Assembly: GCA_013396915.1 (NCBI GenBank)
Contig: VWZL01000193.1
Location: 10,207 to 74,206, forward strand
Reading direction: 5' to 3'
DNA length: 64,000 nt
Source of the DNA: Stercorarius parasiticus
Taxonomy: Eukaryota; Chordata; Aves; Charadriiformes; Stercorariidae
A program made the position numbers and the translations under genes. Positions 23,933 through 36,289 of this stretch are shown piece after piece (position 1 is the first letter of the stretch; each line of letters opens with the position of its first letter). Below the pieces are notes generated by a model. That model was not told the origin of the DNA. It ran no database searches and saw only the letters and a list, made by a program, of their open reading frames with translations.

Positions 23933-26070
23933 ACGTCTCTTGTGATACAAGCTATAGTTTTGTTTTATTAAAATTACAAAGTTAAGTCAAGGTCTGACCA
24001 GGCTGTGAATGGTTTACTGAACATCTAGTTTGCCATCTGATCTGAATGCAGGTCTATCACCTCCTTATGTTCTGCTGTGCTGTCTATTGCAAGTGGCAGT
24101 GACTACTTATGTCTGTCTGATTTAACACCTAAGCTTCTTCAGAGACACAGAAAAAGGATCCAAATTAGTTTGTGCCCTGGTTTTAGATGCTGCCTTACCA
24201 ATGAAAATCTGTGTTAAGACATAAGAAGAGTTGTGTTGCACTGTCACTTGCAGGAGACAAAAAGGAGCACTTCAGTTTGAAGAAATTTTCTTCTGTCCTT
24301 TTGGGGACCACTGGCAACTACAGGAGCATTCAACTTTGGAGCCTGGAAATCTGTATTGATAAATTAAATGTGCTCTCTGGAACTGAAGCCAACTGCCTGC
24401 TATGTCCTATTCACACTACTAAACCTTCTTGGCCTTCAGAGTAAGATGGTTGTATTCATGTCTCATATTGAGAAGATCCCTGGCCAGCGCTGAATCCTGA
24501 ACTGTACCCAAGCATTGTTTCTGAAAGTGTTCATTATCCTGGGCCAAGTCTGTGCCAGAGCTGTTCTAAAAATAGAAGTTTAGACAATGGAGTTTTAGCC
24601 TTGGAATGATCCTTTGGCAATTTTTACTATACTTGATGCAGCCTTTTATCATTTAACTGTTTGGAACAAAATCTGGATGCCTCAGAAGTGTTTGTTTCAG
24701 ACTGATTTATTTCCCCTTTGGTGATATAAGGCTCTTTTCAAGACCAGCTTGTTCTGCTCGAACGTGTGGACAGCTCTGCATCTCCTTTTCCACCGTGGCT
24801 CCCCTCTACTAGCACTTTGGTTTTCACTCTGAGACAGAAAGCACATCCCCTGTCAATGTCTTTCAAAGAGTAATAACCACTCCCTCCCCTTCAGTCCTGT
24901 ACTTCTATAGATTCAATGCATCACAGATGCCAACTACTGCAGCTGCAGAGTTTGTTTAAGTGGGTGGACAACACATTGTCTGTACTGTGTACAACTCCTT
25001 TGCCATGTCATGGCCTAGACCTGGACTTGTGGCTGACTTTCCATCGATCACGTCTCTGAGAACTGATTAGGCACATCTGGATATGGAAGTGTTTGATGAG
25101 AAGGTAGGAGAGCAGATATCACCAGTGATGGACAATTAATGGACAGGGTAAGGGTCAACGACAGCACTGAAGAAGCAACCAGCTGTGTCTCCTCTTTTCC
25201 AAACAGTGGATGTCATAGTGTAACAGCTGTGGAGGGAAAAGAAGATGACTTGTGGGGACTTAAACCACAAACTTCATCAACTAGGCTTACGTAAATTTTA
25301 CAGCAGACTTTAACCAGACGAAAATACCTTGGTATCTGACATACTTATGAAACACCAACATTTGTCAAAGTCTACAGTTTTCTTTCACTGTCTCTGGATC
25401 GCTAAGAACTATTGAAAACCACTTGCTGTACCTGAATTATTGTTCTAACTTAGTTCAGTCTAAATTTATTTTCACCTATATCTTGCTCATGAGATCTAGA
25501 GAAGTCCCCAGGTTAAAACTATTCTTGCTTTTATTGACCTTAAGCCTGACAGCCAAATTCACTAATAGAAACAATAACTTTTCTAAAACTTAAACACATG
25601 CCACTACAAAAGTTAGACTGCTTCCTCAGTGGAACGGACTAAGTTACTCCAGTGACAAAATAGTCCTGTGTGTTTCTGAGAGATGATTTCAGTGGAGACC
25701 TCTGCAACTTCAGGAAATATGGAGTTAATCATGCAGTTATCATTCAAGGAGAAAAGAAAATGTTTATAAAATAGGCTTTTAAAATAAAATTTAAAAAGGA
25801 GAAACTTAAAAACTTTCACTTGACTGTAGAGCTGAGAAAAAGATGGGGAGGAGGCAAAATTGGCCTAGCAGCACAGTTATACATAGCATTTGCCCTGCCC
25901 TACGGGAACTCTGCTATATGTTACATGCACAGTATTTTTCTCGTGCTCTCATTCTCCAGATAAGCTAAAGCTGAAGCAGCGTATAAATGCATACCTGGCA
26001 GGAGGCCAGGGCAGAGTCATTAACTGTGTTCTGGAAAAAGAAGTGTCATGTAATGTCTGATCAAGAATTA
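23933..26070. other. Unique sequence, no gene seen
   Basis: No recognisable gene or repeat in this stretch. Base composition is mixed, somewhat less AT-rich around 24.7-25.2 kb. Confidence 0.5.
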
Positions 26071-26152
26071 TGCAGCTGCTGAAGATAAGAAGATTTTCCC
26101 CTTAAAAATCATGAGAAATGACTGCAGAGTCCCGGAAGCTGGGTGACCTAAC

Positions 26153-26329
26153 CTGTCCATCAGCGAAGAGATGAACCCCAGTCTGCTGTTGTTATTGCAG
26201 CTACTGCACTATCTCATAAGTCCTCCTGCCTCTACAGCCATGGTGCTGCGGTTCAGCTCGCTCTCATTCAAGTAGCCCGGCTCATCCAAGCAGTCTTTTG
26301 ACATGATGTGTTCCTTTACAGGTGCACCG
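26153..26329 (-). other. Candidate exon on the minus strand
   Basis: On the minus strand a complete set of splice signals surrounds an open frame. A consensus branch point TACTAAC lies at 26371-26365. A pyrimidine-rich stretch follows, then an acceptor AG at 26331-26330, about 35 bases from the branch adenosine. Only one of the three frames is open after the acceptor. It reads GAPVKEHIMSKD at the start and then EPGYLNESELNRSTMAVEA, a hydrophilic, coding-like stretch. It meets TAG at 26211-26209, after 39 full codons. The same frame stays open beyond the stop past a possible donor CAG|GTTAGG at 26153/26152, so the bounded exon would be 177 nt. An internal ATG at 26304 has A at -3. I do not recognise the protein. 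It could be a terminal exon, a stop-carrying (poison) exon, a dead exon or chance. Confidence 0.35.
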
Positions 26330-26402
26330 CTATAAATCAGGAGCAAGAGCACGGAGGTTGAAGGGTTAGTATCAATATATAAGCAACATAAGCAAAAACA
26401 GG

Positions 26403-28211
26403 CTCAAACAAGAGGAAAAACTTTGGCCAGCTTTTTAAATTTATACTGAATGACAGATTTATGGAGTAGATTATAAACTATTCAAGGCAGGGACTATCCT
26501 TTTCTTCTCCAGTGTTCCACATGCTGAGACTGGAGCCTCCAGAGTATGAATAATTATATGTCTATTATAAGCAACATTTTTATTTTTAAACATGAAAAAC
26601 AGCATTGTCAGCAAAGCATAAATATATCTTCTGAGAAAGACGGCTCTCCCACTGAATCTTTAGTAGTCACAGAGGGGAAAAGGTCAGTTCCTAGAACTAT
26701 ACTGAACGCATATCACCAAACCTACCATATCCAGTATAGCACTGGCATATCATGATTGTGTTTTCTTTCACTCTTTTCCCTTCATATTCAGTGTTTTAGG
26801 GCTTTTCATCTCACAGTTTCACTGCTATCTGTCTTTGTATGTGGATGATACAGGGACTTTCCATATGCTCAGAATAACTTAAATAAACTCTTCAGCCATT
26901 TGAAATGTGGGTGTTACTGTTTAAGGGGAAAAAGACAAGATGGAGGGGAAATGACAGATGTTTTTACTCAGCAGTGTGCTCCCATGATTTTAATAAAGAT
27001 TTTTGATATATAAATAGTGCTTGCAAGGCTAAATATTTTTCATGTGGTATTCAGCTGTAGCTTTGTTGTTTTTTTTAGAATGAAATTCAGCTGGAAAAAA
27101 ATAGATTATACAGTATTAATATACATGTATGTATGCCTTTATGGTTCTATAAAAGTATATGGTTCTTTAAAATGAAAATAAAACCAGAGTAGGTATTAAA
27201 TAACATTAAAATATTAAAAACTTGAACTATCTGAGTGTGTGAGCAACCATGTTTGCAAATATCCTTACAGACTCCATATGTTTCCAGCAGTCAGACCACC
27301 CCCCTAATCTGAGACAGAAAAGTTAGATTCTTCATGGTACATGTCTAACCATAACGTCAGTCCCACTCAAGCCCCACACAATCAGATGCATTTAAAAGTG
27401 TATCCCAAGAATGATTCTTTTGTACAAGAAGACTGAATATAGTCACAAAAATTGGGGTAGAGTCACAGTTTACAAACAGTTTACTGGCAATATGTCATTT
27501 TCCTGAGCTCTAAATAAGATACTTAAAAGTGGGTCCAAGTACTGGAAAACTGAGCTGTTTCAAACCAAGACTCACAGAAATCAATAGGGCTTTTCTCACT
27601 TTATTAATTTCTTGAACTTTGTATCAAGGCTGAAGATCTTGATTTAGCAAAGCCAACGGCCACAGACTTAAGACCATCTTTTTTCCTCACCACATTTAAT
27701 TTCAAACACATATCAAAAGTGTTTTGCTTAAGTGAAACCTCAGTAACTTCCAGCTATATATGGAGAGGTCATCATGATACCTCCCAAGAGGCAGGTGTGC
27801 ACAAGACGCATTGGAGATCACTAAGAGCAGAGGGATGGCCTAAAATGGAGAAGATAAGGTTTCATCTCCAAGCTCCAAGCTTTGCTCTAAAAGGAATCTT
27901 CTCTATCTCTGGGCAAGTCGCAAGGTGTTCCTCCAGTACTACACCCATGCTAATATATTATGGGTGGAGTTCATATCTTTTTTATGCACCTTTAACCATT
28001 GGTGCTATTAAAAGAGGTAGCCCAGCCTTCTCCACCTTGCTGTGGTTGCAGGTCCCCATTACTTGCCTTGCATCAGCACTAGGAAATGTCATTGCACAGT
28101 GAGACAAAGAAGGGACTTGACCTCATGGAACACTGACCATTTTTCTTTGCTGGGCAAATTTTTATCTGGATAATGTCTCTGAGTTTTTCTACATAGCTGA
28201 ACTAACTTCAG
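26403..28211. other. Unique sequence, no gene seen
   Basis: No gene recognised. A 127-codon plus-strand ORF (27719-28102) abuts the CR1 5' end but has no domain, no splice context and no family resemblance. Confidence 0.5.
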
Positions 28212-29265
28212 GACAGGCAAAAGGAAGTTTTGAGGTGGATTGAGAACTGGTTGAATGGCAGAGCTCAGAGGGTTGTGATCAGCAGTGCAGAGTCCAGTTG
28301 GAGGCCTGTAACTAGCAGTATTCCCCAGGGGTCAGTACTGGGTCTAGTCTTGTTCAACATATTCATCCACAACCTGGCTGAGGGGACAGAGTGCACCCTT
28401 AGCAAGTTTGCTGATGATACAAAACTGGAGGAATGGCTGACACACCAGAAGGCTGTGCCGCCATACAGAAAGACCTGGACAGGCTAGAGTGTTGCAGGGA
28501 GAGGAATCTAATGAAGTTCAACAAGGGCAAGTGTAGGGTCCTGCACTTAGGAAGGAATAACCCCATGCACTGGTACAGGTTAGGGATTGACCTGCTGGAA
28601 AGCAGCTCTGCAGAGAAGGACCTGGGAGTCCTGATGGACAACAAGTTGACCATGTGCCCTTGTGGCCAAGAAGGCCAGTGGTATCCTGGGGTGCATCAAA
28701 AAGAGCGTGGAGAGCAGGTCGAGGGACGTTATCCTCCCTCTCTACTCTGCCCTGGTGAGGCCACATCTGGAGTACTGTGTCCAGTTCTGGGCTCCCCCGT
28801 TCAAGACAGACAAGCAACTATAGGAGAGAGTTCAGCGGAGGGCGACAAACAAGGGACTGGAGCATCTCTCATGAGGAAAGGCTAAGAGACTTGGGTCTGC
28901 TTAGCCTGGAGAAGACTGAGAGGGGATCTCATCAATGCTTATAAATATCTAAAGGGTGGGTGTCAAGAGGATGGGGCCAGGCTCTTTTCAGTGGTGCCCA
29001 GTGACAGGGCAAGGGACAATGAACATAAACTGGAACACAGGAAGTTCCATCTCAACATGAGGAAAAACTTCTTTGCTTTGAAGGTGGCAGAGCACTGGAA
29101 CAGGCTGCCCAGAGAGGTTGTGGAGTCTCCCTCTCTGGAGATATCTAAAACCCAGCTGGACGCGTTCCTGTCAAACCTGCTCTAGGTGAACCTACTTTGG
29201 CAGAGGGGTTGGGTTAGATGATATCTAGAGGTCTCTTCCAACCCTTGCCGTTCTGTGATTCTGTG
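28212..29265 (+). mobile_element. CR1 LINE, 5'-truncated, about 1.05 kb
   Basis: This is the longest CR1 copy here. It starts abruptly within the reverse-transcriptase domain (GGCAAAAGGAAGTTTTG) and continues through the rest of ORF2 and the 3' UTR (GATGATATCTAGAGGTC). It ends in two diverged octamers, TTCTGTGA and TTCTGTGAG. 5' truncation is the usual outcome of CR1 target-primed reverse transcription. The 5' edge is accurate to about 10 bp. It is homologous to 1-424 over its last 400 bp, with modest divergence. Confidence 0.95.
28230..29185 (+). pseudogene. CR1 ORF2 reverse-transcriptase remnant, frameshifted
   Basis: The remnant encodes the C-terminal half of the CR1 ORF2 polyprotein. The first segment (28230 to about 28430) carries RT motif B, seen as IPQGSVLG, and the catalytic motif C, seen as FADDTKL. 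A one-base loss near 28430-28437 shifts the frame to the segment beginning [18 protein letters not shown] and running to MDNKLTM near 28653. Further indels break 28655-28990. The last segment (28991-29185) is the usual ORF2 C terminus, with [12 protein letters not shown], and ends at the native TAG at 29183-29185. The fingers part of RT and the whole endonuclease are missing. It cannot encode an active enzyme. Confidence 0.93.
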
Positions 29266-31385
29266 AGTTTTTACGAACACACAGGCAGAAAAGGGGGAGG
29301 CCTGAACTACCCTTTCAGCCACATCCTCTGCTGTGACAGTCAGCCCCCAGACTTTCAGCACAGTATGTTAGCTCTGGTGCAGCATGTGGCTAGAACTGTG
29401 TCTGGACCAAAAATTTAGATGCAAACGCCTACATTGGTGTCTTTTCCCATCATATTTCCAATTCCAATATTAGCACGGGAAGACTGAGCTCAGTTCTGCC
29501 TGTACCTGCTAATGTACACCTACACATACCTTCTGTGGATCTGCTCTTTGTCTGGAAACTTGGGGAAAACTGTATTACCTTATATGATAGAGAAACATAT
29601 TCTGAGGGAAAATGCTTTCACAGCTTGTGAAGCTTTCAAGCACTGAAGTAAGATGCACCAGTCAAGCATCTTGGATAACTATGTCAAAAATATGCACATA
29701 GTTCCCAATTAGATAATTATTAAGTTGCAGAGACGGGAATGCTTATATATTTAGCATCCTGCTCTGCTCAAAGACTGTGCATGTTTTAAAGTGGTTCATT
29801 TAGGCATGAGTCTCTGTCTTATTTTCATACGGTGAGCTGGTTTTAATCCTTCGTCAGACAACACTGTACAATTATTGAATACACACACAGCCAGAATGTC
29901 TTAAGGAAATTGATCTTTCAACAGTTTTGTTTAGTAACATGATTTAACATGTGTTTATTTTAGGCTTGCTGATGCAATGCATGGTGTATAATAAAGACTG
30001 CTAAGGAATCCTAGTCTAAATAGAATTCAATCACAAAATAAAGAATACACACTACTACTATTTTTGCTCAATTTGTGGACTGCTGCAACCAGTACACTAT
30101 TAATGGTTCTGATTCATGTTGAGAATGTTGAATGGACCTTTATTCTCCATCCTGACTAGGTTTTTTGAATATTTATTTAAATACTTTAATTTTAGATAGG
30201 AGATTATATATCTTGAACAACTTTGTTACTAAAATGCCACATTCAATGAAGGGATCAAATGTCATTTTTTTCATTTACAAATGTGATATTGTTTCTGTTT
30301 AGAAAGGAAAACACATTGAAGTCATTATTGGAACCAGATTTCCCAAGTGCTTTTTAAATAAACTGTATGAGAGACTTTGATCTAGTTAGCTGACTGATAT
30401 CACAGTTCCATGCATATGTCCTTCCTGATTCTATTGAAAGCCTATTACCATTTCAGATCATGTGTTATACTGCCAATGGGTTTGGTTGCTAGAAGTTAAG
30501 GCCAATAGTAAAGGGTCTGTAAGCTAAAAAAAAAAAAAAAAAAAGCTATCTAACATTAACTGAAATATTTTACACAAATTCAACTCATAAACCCAAAAGG
30601 AATAATTTTTCTTCCCTTTTTGTCTAGCCTCTGTGTAGAGCTATTGTTTAATATGGGTGAGTGGGGTCAATGGAACCATCCTCCTTTAAAAATATCATCA
30701 TTTTTAGACTAAGCTTTTGGAATCTGTCCTGCGTTTCCAACCCCCAAATTATTGGCTTTAGGCTGTGCCTGAGAGGCGATCGCCAGCTGACGCATGTGTT
30801 ACCTCTATGTGCACGGAAGGCTGGTGCAACATTTAGCCTGGTAATTTATCATTTGTGCACAATATCATGTCATGAAACACTCACCAACCTCCTGAAGAGA
30901 GTCAGAACAATATCTACCATAATGAAGTACAGTTCCAGTGGGCACCAAATTACATCTTAGATATTTTGTTACTTGTCCTTTATCAAGCAAATGTAAAATT
31001 GTAGTGAGGTTACTGACAGACTCTATAATTCAGCTGTCTGCTGCTTTATCACAGCTCTCAGTAGGTCTCTAATGAATATTTCTGTATGCATGTTTCTGAC
31101 TGATAATCAAACTAAGAACAAGTCCTAATTGGGTTTTCCAGTGCACAGAAAAGTGCCTATATTACATTGGCACATATCCCAACCAGTGTTAAATTAAAAG
31201 TACAAACTTAACAGCTTTTCTTTTACAAATTATTTTTTTTTTGCAAATCAAGTACGGTTTTTTTGGTTTTAAATGTGCATGGAGTAGAAACAGACACTTA
31301 TGCATAAAGCTACACAGTGCCCTAGAATAAAATGATGGCAAAGGGGTATGTTGCACCCAATGAAAGCATATAAATCAGTGACTAT
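29266..31385. other. Unique sequence, no gene seen
   Basis: No recognisable gene or element. A poly(A) run of 19 bases lies at 30526-30544 without a recognisable retrocopy before it. Confidence 0.5.
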
Positions 31386-31485
31386 GGGTCTGATTCTCCA
31401 TAGATTCACACCAAAGCAAACTGAAATGTCTTCAGTAGAAGTGGTAGAAATGGGATGAAGGATTACACCTTTATCAGGCATATAG
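31386..31485. repeat. Possible ancient amniote interspersed repeat
   Basis: GGTCTGATTCTCCATAG, ATTCACACC and TTCAGTAGAAGT in this order resemble an old palindromic repeat that I recall from reptile and bird genomes. I cannot name the family with confidence, and the copy is strongly decayed. Confidence 0.25.
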
Positions 31486-32144
31486 TGTAATAATGACTAG
31501 TATTTGGGACCCAAATCTGCACACCATTCTTATTCAGGTAATTTTAATGCCGTTAAGGATTTAGATCTGTCTTCCAGGCAAAACACACCTCTCTGTTAAG
31601 TGGGAAGAACAGATAGTTACAAAATGGGAGATATGCGTGAGTACTAGCAATATTACAATAACAGGAAGGATCATAAGAAAACATGAGGCGCAGAAGCAGA
31701 ATGGCTACAGTCTCTTTTTACAGAGACACAGTTTCCAGCCTCTTTACGGACTTTTGCCAAAGACTCTCTCCCCATCTCACCACCTTCCCCCCTACCCCTA
31801 CTGTCAGTGAGTTGTTTTAGCTGGGGCAGCGAGAGGTAAAGTCAGCTGCATGATTCGTGTGCCTGCTGCTGGCCCCCGTGAGCCTTAAAATGCTTAGTCT
31901 GGTTGAGCTATCGTGAACTCTTGACCTTCTTCAAAGAGAGAACCAGAAATTTCTCATTATATCCTCCCATTCTGAACAATGTGGAATTAATACACTGAGA
32001 CAATGAATTAAAAAAGCTGTTTTTCAAGGCTAAATCATGCCTCCAGCAAAATGCAACAAGAAATAGATACAGAACGAAGAATAGGTACTGTCTTTCATTC
32101 AGAGCAGAACTGCAAGTTTCATTTAGTTCTCAAGATATTTTTCC

Positions 32145-32235
32145 CCTTCCTGTGAATTATCTTTACTGGCCATGGCTGGAGGCAAGATACTGGATAAGGT
32201 GGAGTATTCATCTGGCAAATTTGAGCATTCTTAAT
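32145..32235 (+). mobile_element. Ancient CR1 3' end
   Basis: TACTGGCCATGGCTGGAGGC, then AAGATACTGGATAAGGTGGA and a closing GAGCATTCTTA match the 3' UTR of the older CR1 lineages shared by reptiles and birds, where the segment reads as a GACAGGATACTGG-type motif followed by a GGTCTGA-type motif. Only about 90 bp remain. The 151-codon ORF at 32152-32607 begins inside this element and is therefore not a gene. Confidence 0.75.
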
Positions 32236-35200
32236 TTCATATGCCTGACTTCAGAAGAAAGTGTTTTCTTAGAAAGATTGTTTTCCAGACTTCCTAGACA
32301 CGGGTTAGGTTTCAAACATATTAAAAGTCAGAATGATGATGAAAAGGAGCAGGAACTAAGAAATGTATTAAAGATGTTGTGGATGGTGGAAATCTTGAAT
32401 GTCCTTTCTGCTTACATAGTCGTAAATGTATTTTTGATCCTAATACTGAGAGTTAGGGAAAGATCCTGCAGCTTTAGACTGTTACATGTGCTAAGGCAAC
32501 CAATATCTCGGTGTTTTAAATGTGCCTCACCAGCCTCAAGGACGTGTATAACTTTGGTTGGCAGAGGCCAGAACTCCTCATGTCTGCTTCATAAAAGTAG
32601 TTCTTGAAGAGCAGATATCTAATTATTGTCAAATCCACTACGCAAGTTTACGGTATCTGATCTTATGATTACAGACAGGTGCACTTAGAATACAGAAAAT
32701 GTTTCTAATTCAATTTCACTGATGAGATAATCAGGACTGACTTTCTACTAAGGCCATGTACTCTGGAGCCTTGAACTTTTTTGTCTGTGCCATTAATGGC
32801 TGTTCCTACCTTTTTTTTTGCAAAGCAAACCAAGAAGTTGGTACTGGAATTGAAAGTATGTTACCATTACCTTCAGAAAAAGCAGACCGAGAGGAGAGAG
32901 TAAATAAGTAATTATATGTAACTGCTGAAAGTGTGTCCTGGTAGGAAGACGAAGAACTTCAAAGCTAGTTCATCCTAATAAAATGAAAACCAGGCCTGAT
33001 ATCTAACATCCAGCCAGACACTTTTAAGGTCCAGAAGGGAATTATTAATTTTACAGCCTTGTAGAGCAAATACAGTTTGACTGACACAGTTTTGTTCTCC
33101 TCCAAAAATTTTTCAGGGAAGAGTCAACCATAATCTCATGGGACAATGACTTAAGAAAACTTTAATCTGTATTGCCCTCTAATATTATCCACTTATTTGA
33201 AATAATTCTGTTGCTATTTAAAACAGATGTAAAGAGTCCAGGGTGGACCTGGGATTTTAATCAAAAAGCTCCAAGTAAGATTAGTCTCCCAAACAGTGAA
33301 ATCACTGGAGCAGTTATTAATTATAAAGATAATACAATCTTCCTATGTTTTGAACAGCTACACTGAAATTTGATATGAACTAACTCATTTGTATAAAATG
33401 CAGCTGAATACTCCTCATCCATTTGGTGAATTTGTCCATTGTTATGGATCCAGGGACCACAACACACAGAGAAAAAAACCCCTTTATTTTAAATGAAATA
33501 TCTCTTACTGGTATTATTTATTTGACAGTAGCTCTAAGAGGATCCAGCTGAGAGAGGGTTGTTGTTCTTGATATAGTACACATGTGAAACAAGTCTTTCA
33601 CCTGCTCTCTCCGTAAGATGTAACCATTGCTGCTCTGCCAAAACAATCTGTACACATATGTACATCTGTAATGTAAAATAAATGAACAGTTTATAAAATG
33701 TGTGGCTATCCTTTTCTTACACAGCACATTGCACTGTGTGCATGAAGCAAGCACAGCTAGCAAAACCTCACTTGAGAATATTCTGAATTTTAAGCCACAA
33801 AAAGAGCCAGGTTTTCATTTATTCATCCAAATCATTCCCAACACCTGAAGGTCATCACCCAGTCCCACAGTGTTGATTACTACAATCACAGTGATCTCCC
33901 CATCTCTATGTTATGGTAGTAACCCAGACACTTTCAGTCCCATCTCTGGTGTTTTTCTTTCCTGCCTGGGATGAGCATGTGGCTGACAATTTAAATTTGC
34001 TGTTATTAGGGCAAGATTGTACAGCACGCTGAGCCACCTCTCCTTGAGGGTATCCTGGGAACAATGGATTGATTCATGTCCCTGTGTTTCTTTCAGAGAA
34101 AACAGAAACAGGTAAGTAGTAAGTTCAGTCCAAGGTATTGTAAATTTTCTTCGACAAGTTTGGCAATTTCTCTCTAATAGGGACATTTCTGTCAAGGGTG
34201 AAAGCAGGAAAACGGCATCAGGGCTCATGAGAACTGAGGAAAGGAGTTAAAAAAAAAAAAACAAAAACAGAAAAAGGGCAGAAAATGAATGTGTCACAGA
34301 GTCTTGAGGTATTTTTTGCTCCGAGGTTTACACCAGCTAGTGTTCTCACTGTTCTTTCACCCTGTTCCTTGCCTGTAGGATCAAAAAGCACCCCAAAAAT
34401 CCACTGCTTTTGTTGAAGTGAAATTTTACTAAAGTTGAGATTCATCCCAACCTGGAAAAGGAAATAGGGAGCCTTGCTCCCCTCAAGTTCCTTATGCAAA
34501 ACCTTGAGTGGAGTGCTTGGTGAAGAATAACACCAGTCGAAGAATGTACCGAAACCCTCGAAGCAATCACTTCTTACCTTCGTAATTCTCTTCTAATTGT
34601 TCGCTGTGTCACAGGGACAGTGGATTTGGTTTGGTAAGACCACAACTGTTGCTTGCTTCCCTTAGGAACAGGGCAACCTGTTTTATTGCAGGCCACACAA
34701 TCTCAGCCTCAAGACTTCAGTTCACCAGTGAACTCAGTTTATCTGAGATTTTTCTAGAGGTTTCACAATTTGTTGCCAGGCTGTGGCACCTTGGCTATAG
34801 CTGGTTCTTCCTACTCAAGCTGACTTTGACAAATATGTGTCTTTTGATAACACAGCTGTAAAATTATCACATTTTGCTCGATGTTTTCTTGACTTCTGAG
34901 AGGTAGCAGCTTTGCATAAAAAAAAAAAAACAAAACAAAACGGTGTTCTGGCATAAATAGTAGGTTATAGAGCAAAAATAATTCCAGCTAGTAATAAAGA
35001 AATAATAAAAATCTCTCAGCCAGGAGCACATCTCTACATGTTTTATATGATTTTAAAAACTGATTCTTGGCAAGGAAATCTGATCCTGCATGGATTCCAG
35101 GTAGCTCCTTTTCAGTTCTTGTTGTCACTACCATTGAAAGTACTTCAAAGTGTAAGAAAATGAACTGAGTTCAAATGCACCCTGACATATCTTTGAAGCA

Positions 35201-35645
35201 ATAATCAGAGATCCTTAAGTATCAATACTAAGTTGAAAATTAATACAGGTGATGTATTATACCATGTCTCTGTACAGGCGATAGATAATATTGAGAGAAC
35301 TGCTTATTTTTATTAATAATACTTTAATTTACAGGCAAAACTGTTTTTTGCAAGGCTTTTCCATTAAAATGCATTCATAATTTCTTTGTGAAATTAGAGT
35401 AAATTTATGTATCCAACATGACAGAGCATATCATATGTAAGTACATCGTTCATTTATAGGCAGATTATGCCACCTTTACCTTTATTGATTTGAAGAAGAA
35501 TACTCAAGCAGCAAGAACTATACTTGGTATGGCTGAGGCCAGTCAATAGGTCAAAGATAACTATATTAGATGCCTCAGAGAAGCAAGGGAAAATGTTTTA
35601 AATATTAACAAGGTACTGAGGTCGATCTGTATTCCTTCAACTAAG
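32236..35645. other. Unique sequence, no gene seen
   Basis: No gene recognised. Low-complexity A runs lie at 34249-34261 and 34918-34941. Open frames on both strands around 33.9-34.5 kb have no domains. Confidence 0.5.
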
Positions 35646-35649
35646 ATGG

Positions 35650-35697
35650 AGAGAGGGAGTTGAACCCTGCCATTCTATGATTGTGTGTAAAGTATGC
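35650..35697 (+). mobile_element. Degenerate CR1 tail (tentative)
   Basis: GTTGAACCCTGCCATTCTATG followed by ATTGTGTG looks like the last bases of a CR1 copy with two octamers. The upstream sequence no longer aligns by eye. Confidence 0.4.
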
Positions 35698-36289
35698 AGA
35701 GACTCACTGCAGGCTTTGCACTTACTCTTTCCCTCAGTTTGTTATAACTTTAATCCTAAATCTGAAGAAGAGCTGTGAGAAGTATGAAAGCGCTTTTCTA
35801 GCAAACAAACGAAGGCATCTTCATCCATCAGCACAACAGGGACCATAGTGGTTTACTTGTTACACAGTTTTAGACGTCAGCTAAATTAGTGTTTTGATCT
35901 CCCTCAATTCCTCCTGCAGTCAGTGGAGAGGAAGAATTGGTTTTAGTCTCTGCTCTGGATTACTTCACAGAAGTATCTAGCTTTCTCCTTTGGCTAAGGA
36001 GGAAAACCAAGATTAAAATAAACATTTGAAATGCTCCTAGGGCATCAAAAATAGGCAACTAAAGTAAGTAGCATCATCAAACATTGTGGTAGCTATTTGT
36101 ATTATATATATATTTATAATAATTCTACCAAAACATCATATCAGTGATCAGCAATGGCCAAATAAACTCTAACTGAATGTTAGAAATTATTAGGAGAGTA
36201 ATAGCAAAACAGAATAAGTCTAGAGTATGGCTACAGCTATGAGTACATTGTGAATGACTTGTTCTTTTCACTCAAAAAGTATATAGTTT

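Noticed and set aside
27719..28102. 127-codon ORF next to the CR1
   Set aside because: No family resemblance, no splice signals of note, and its length is within chance for this window.
28518..28817. 99-codon minus-strand ORF
   Set aside because: Antisense shadow of CR1 ORF2.
30526..30544. Poly(A) as the tail of a processed pseudogene
   Set aside because: The upstream kilobase shows no recognisable retrocopy or target duplication.
32152..32607. 151-codon plus-strand ORF as a gene
   Set aside because: It starts inside an ancient CR1 3' UTR and the rest lacks a domain, splice context or coding bias.
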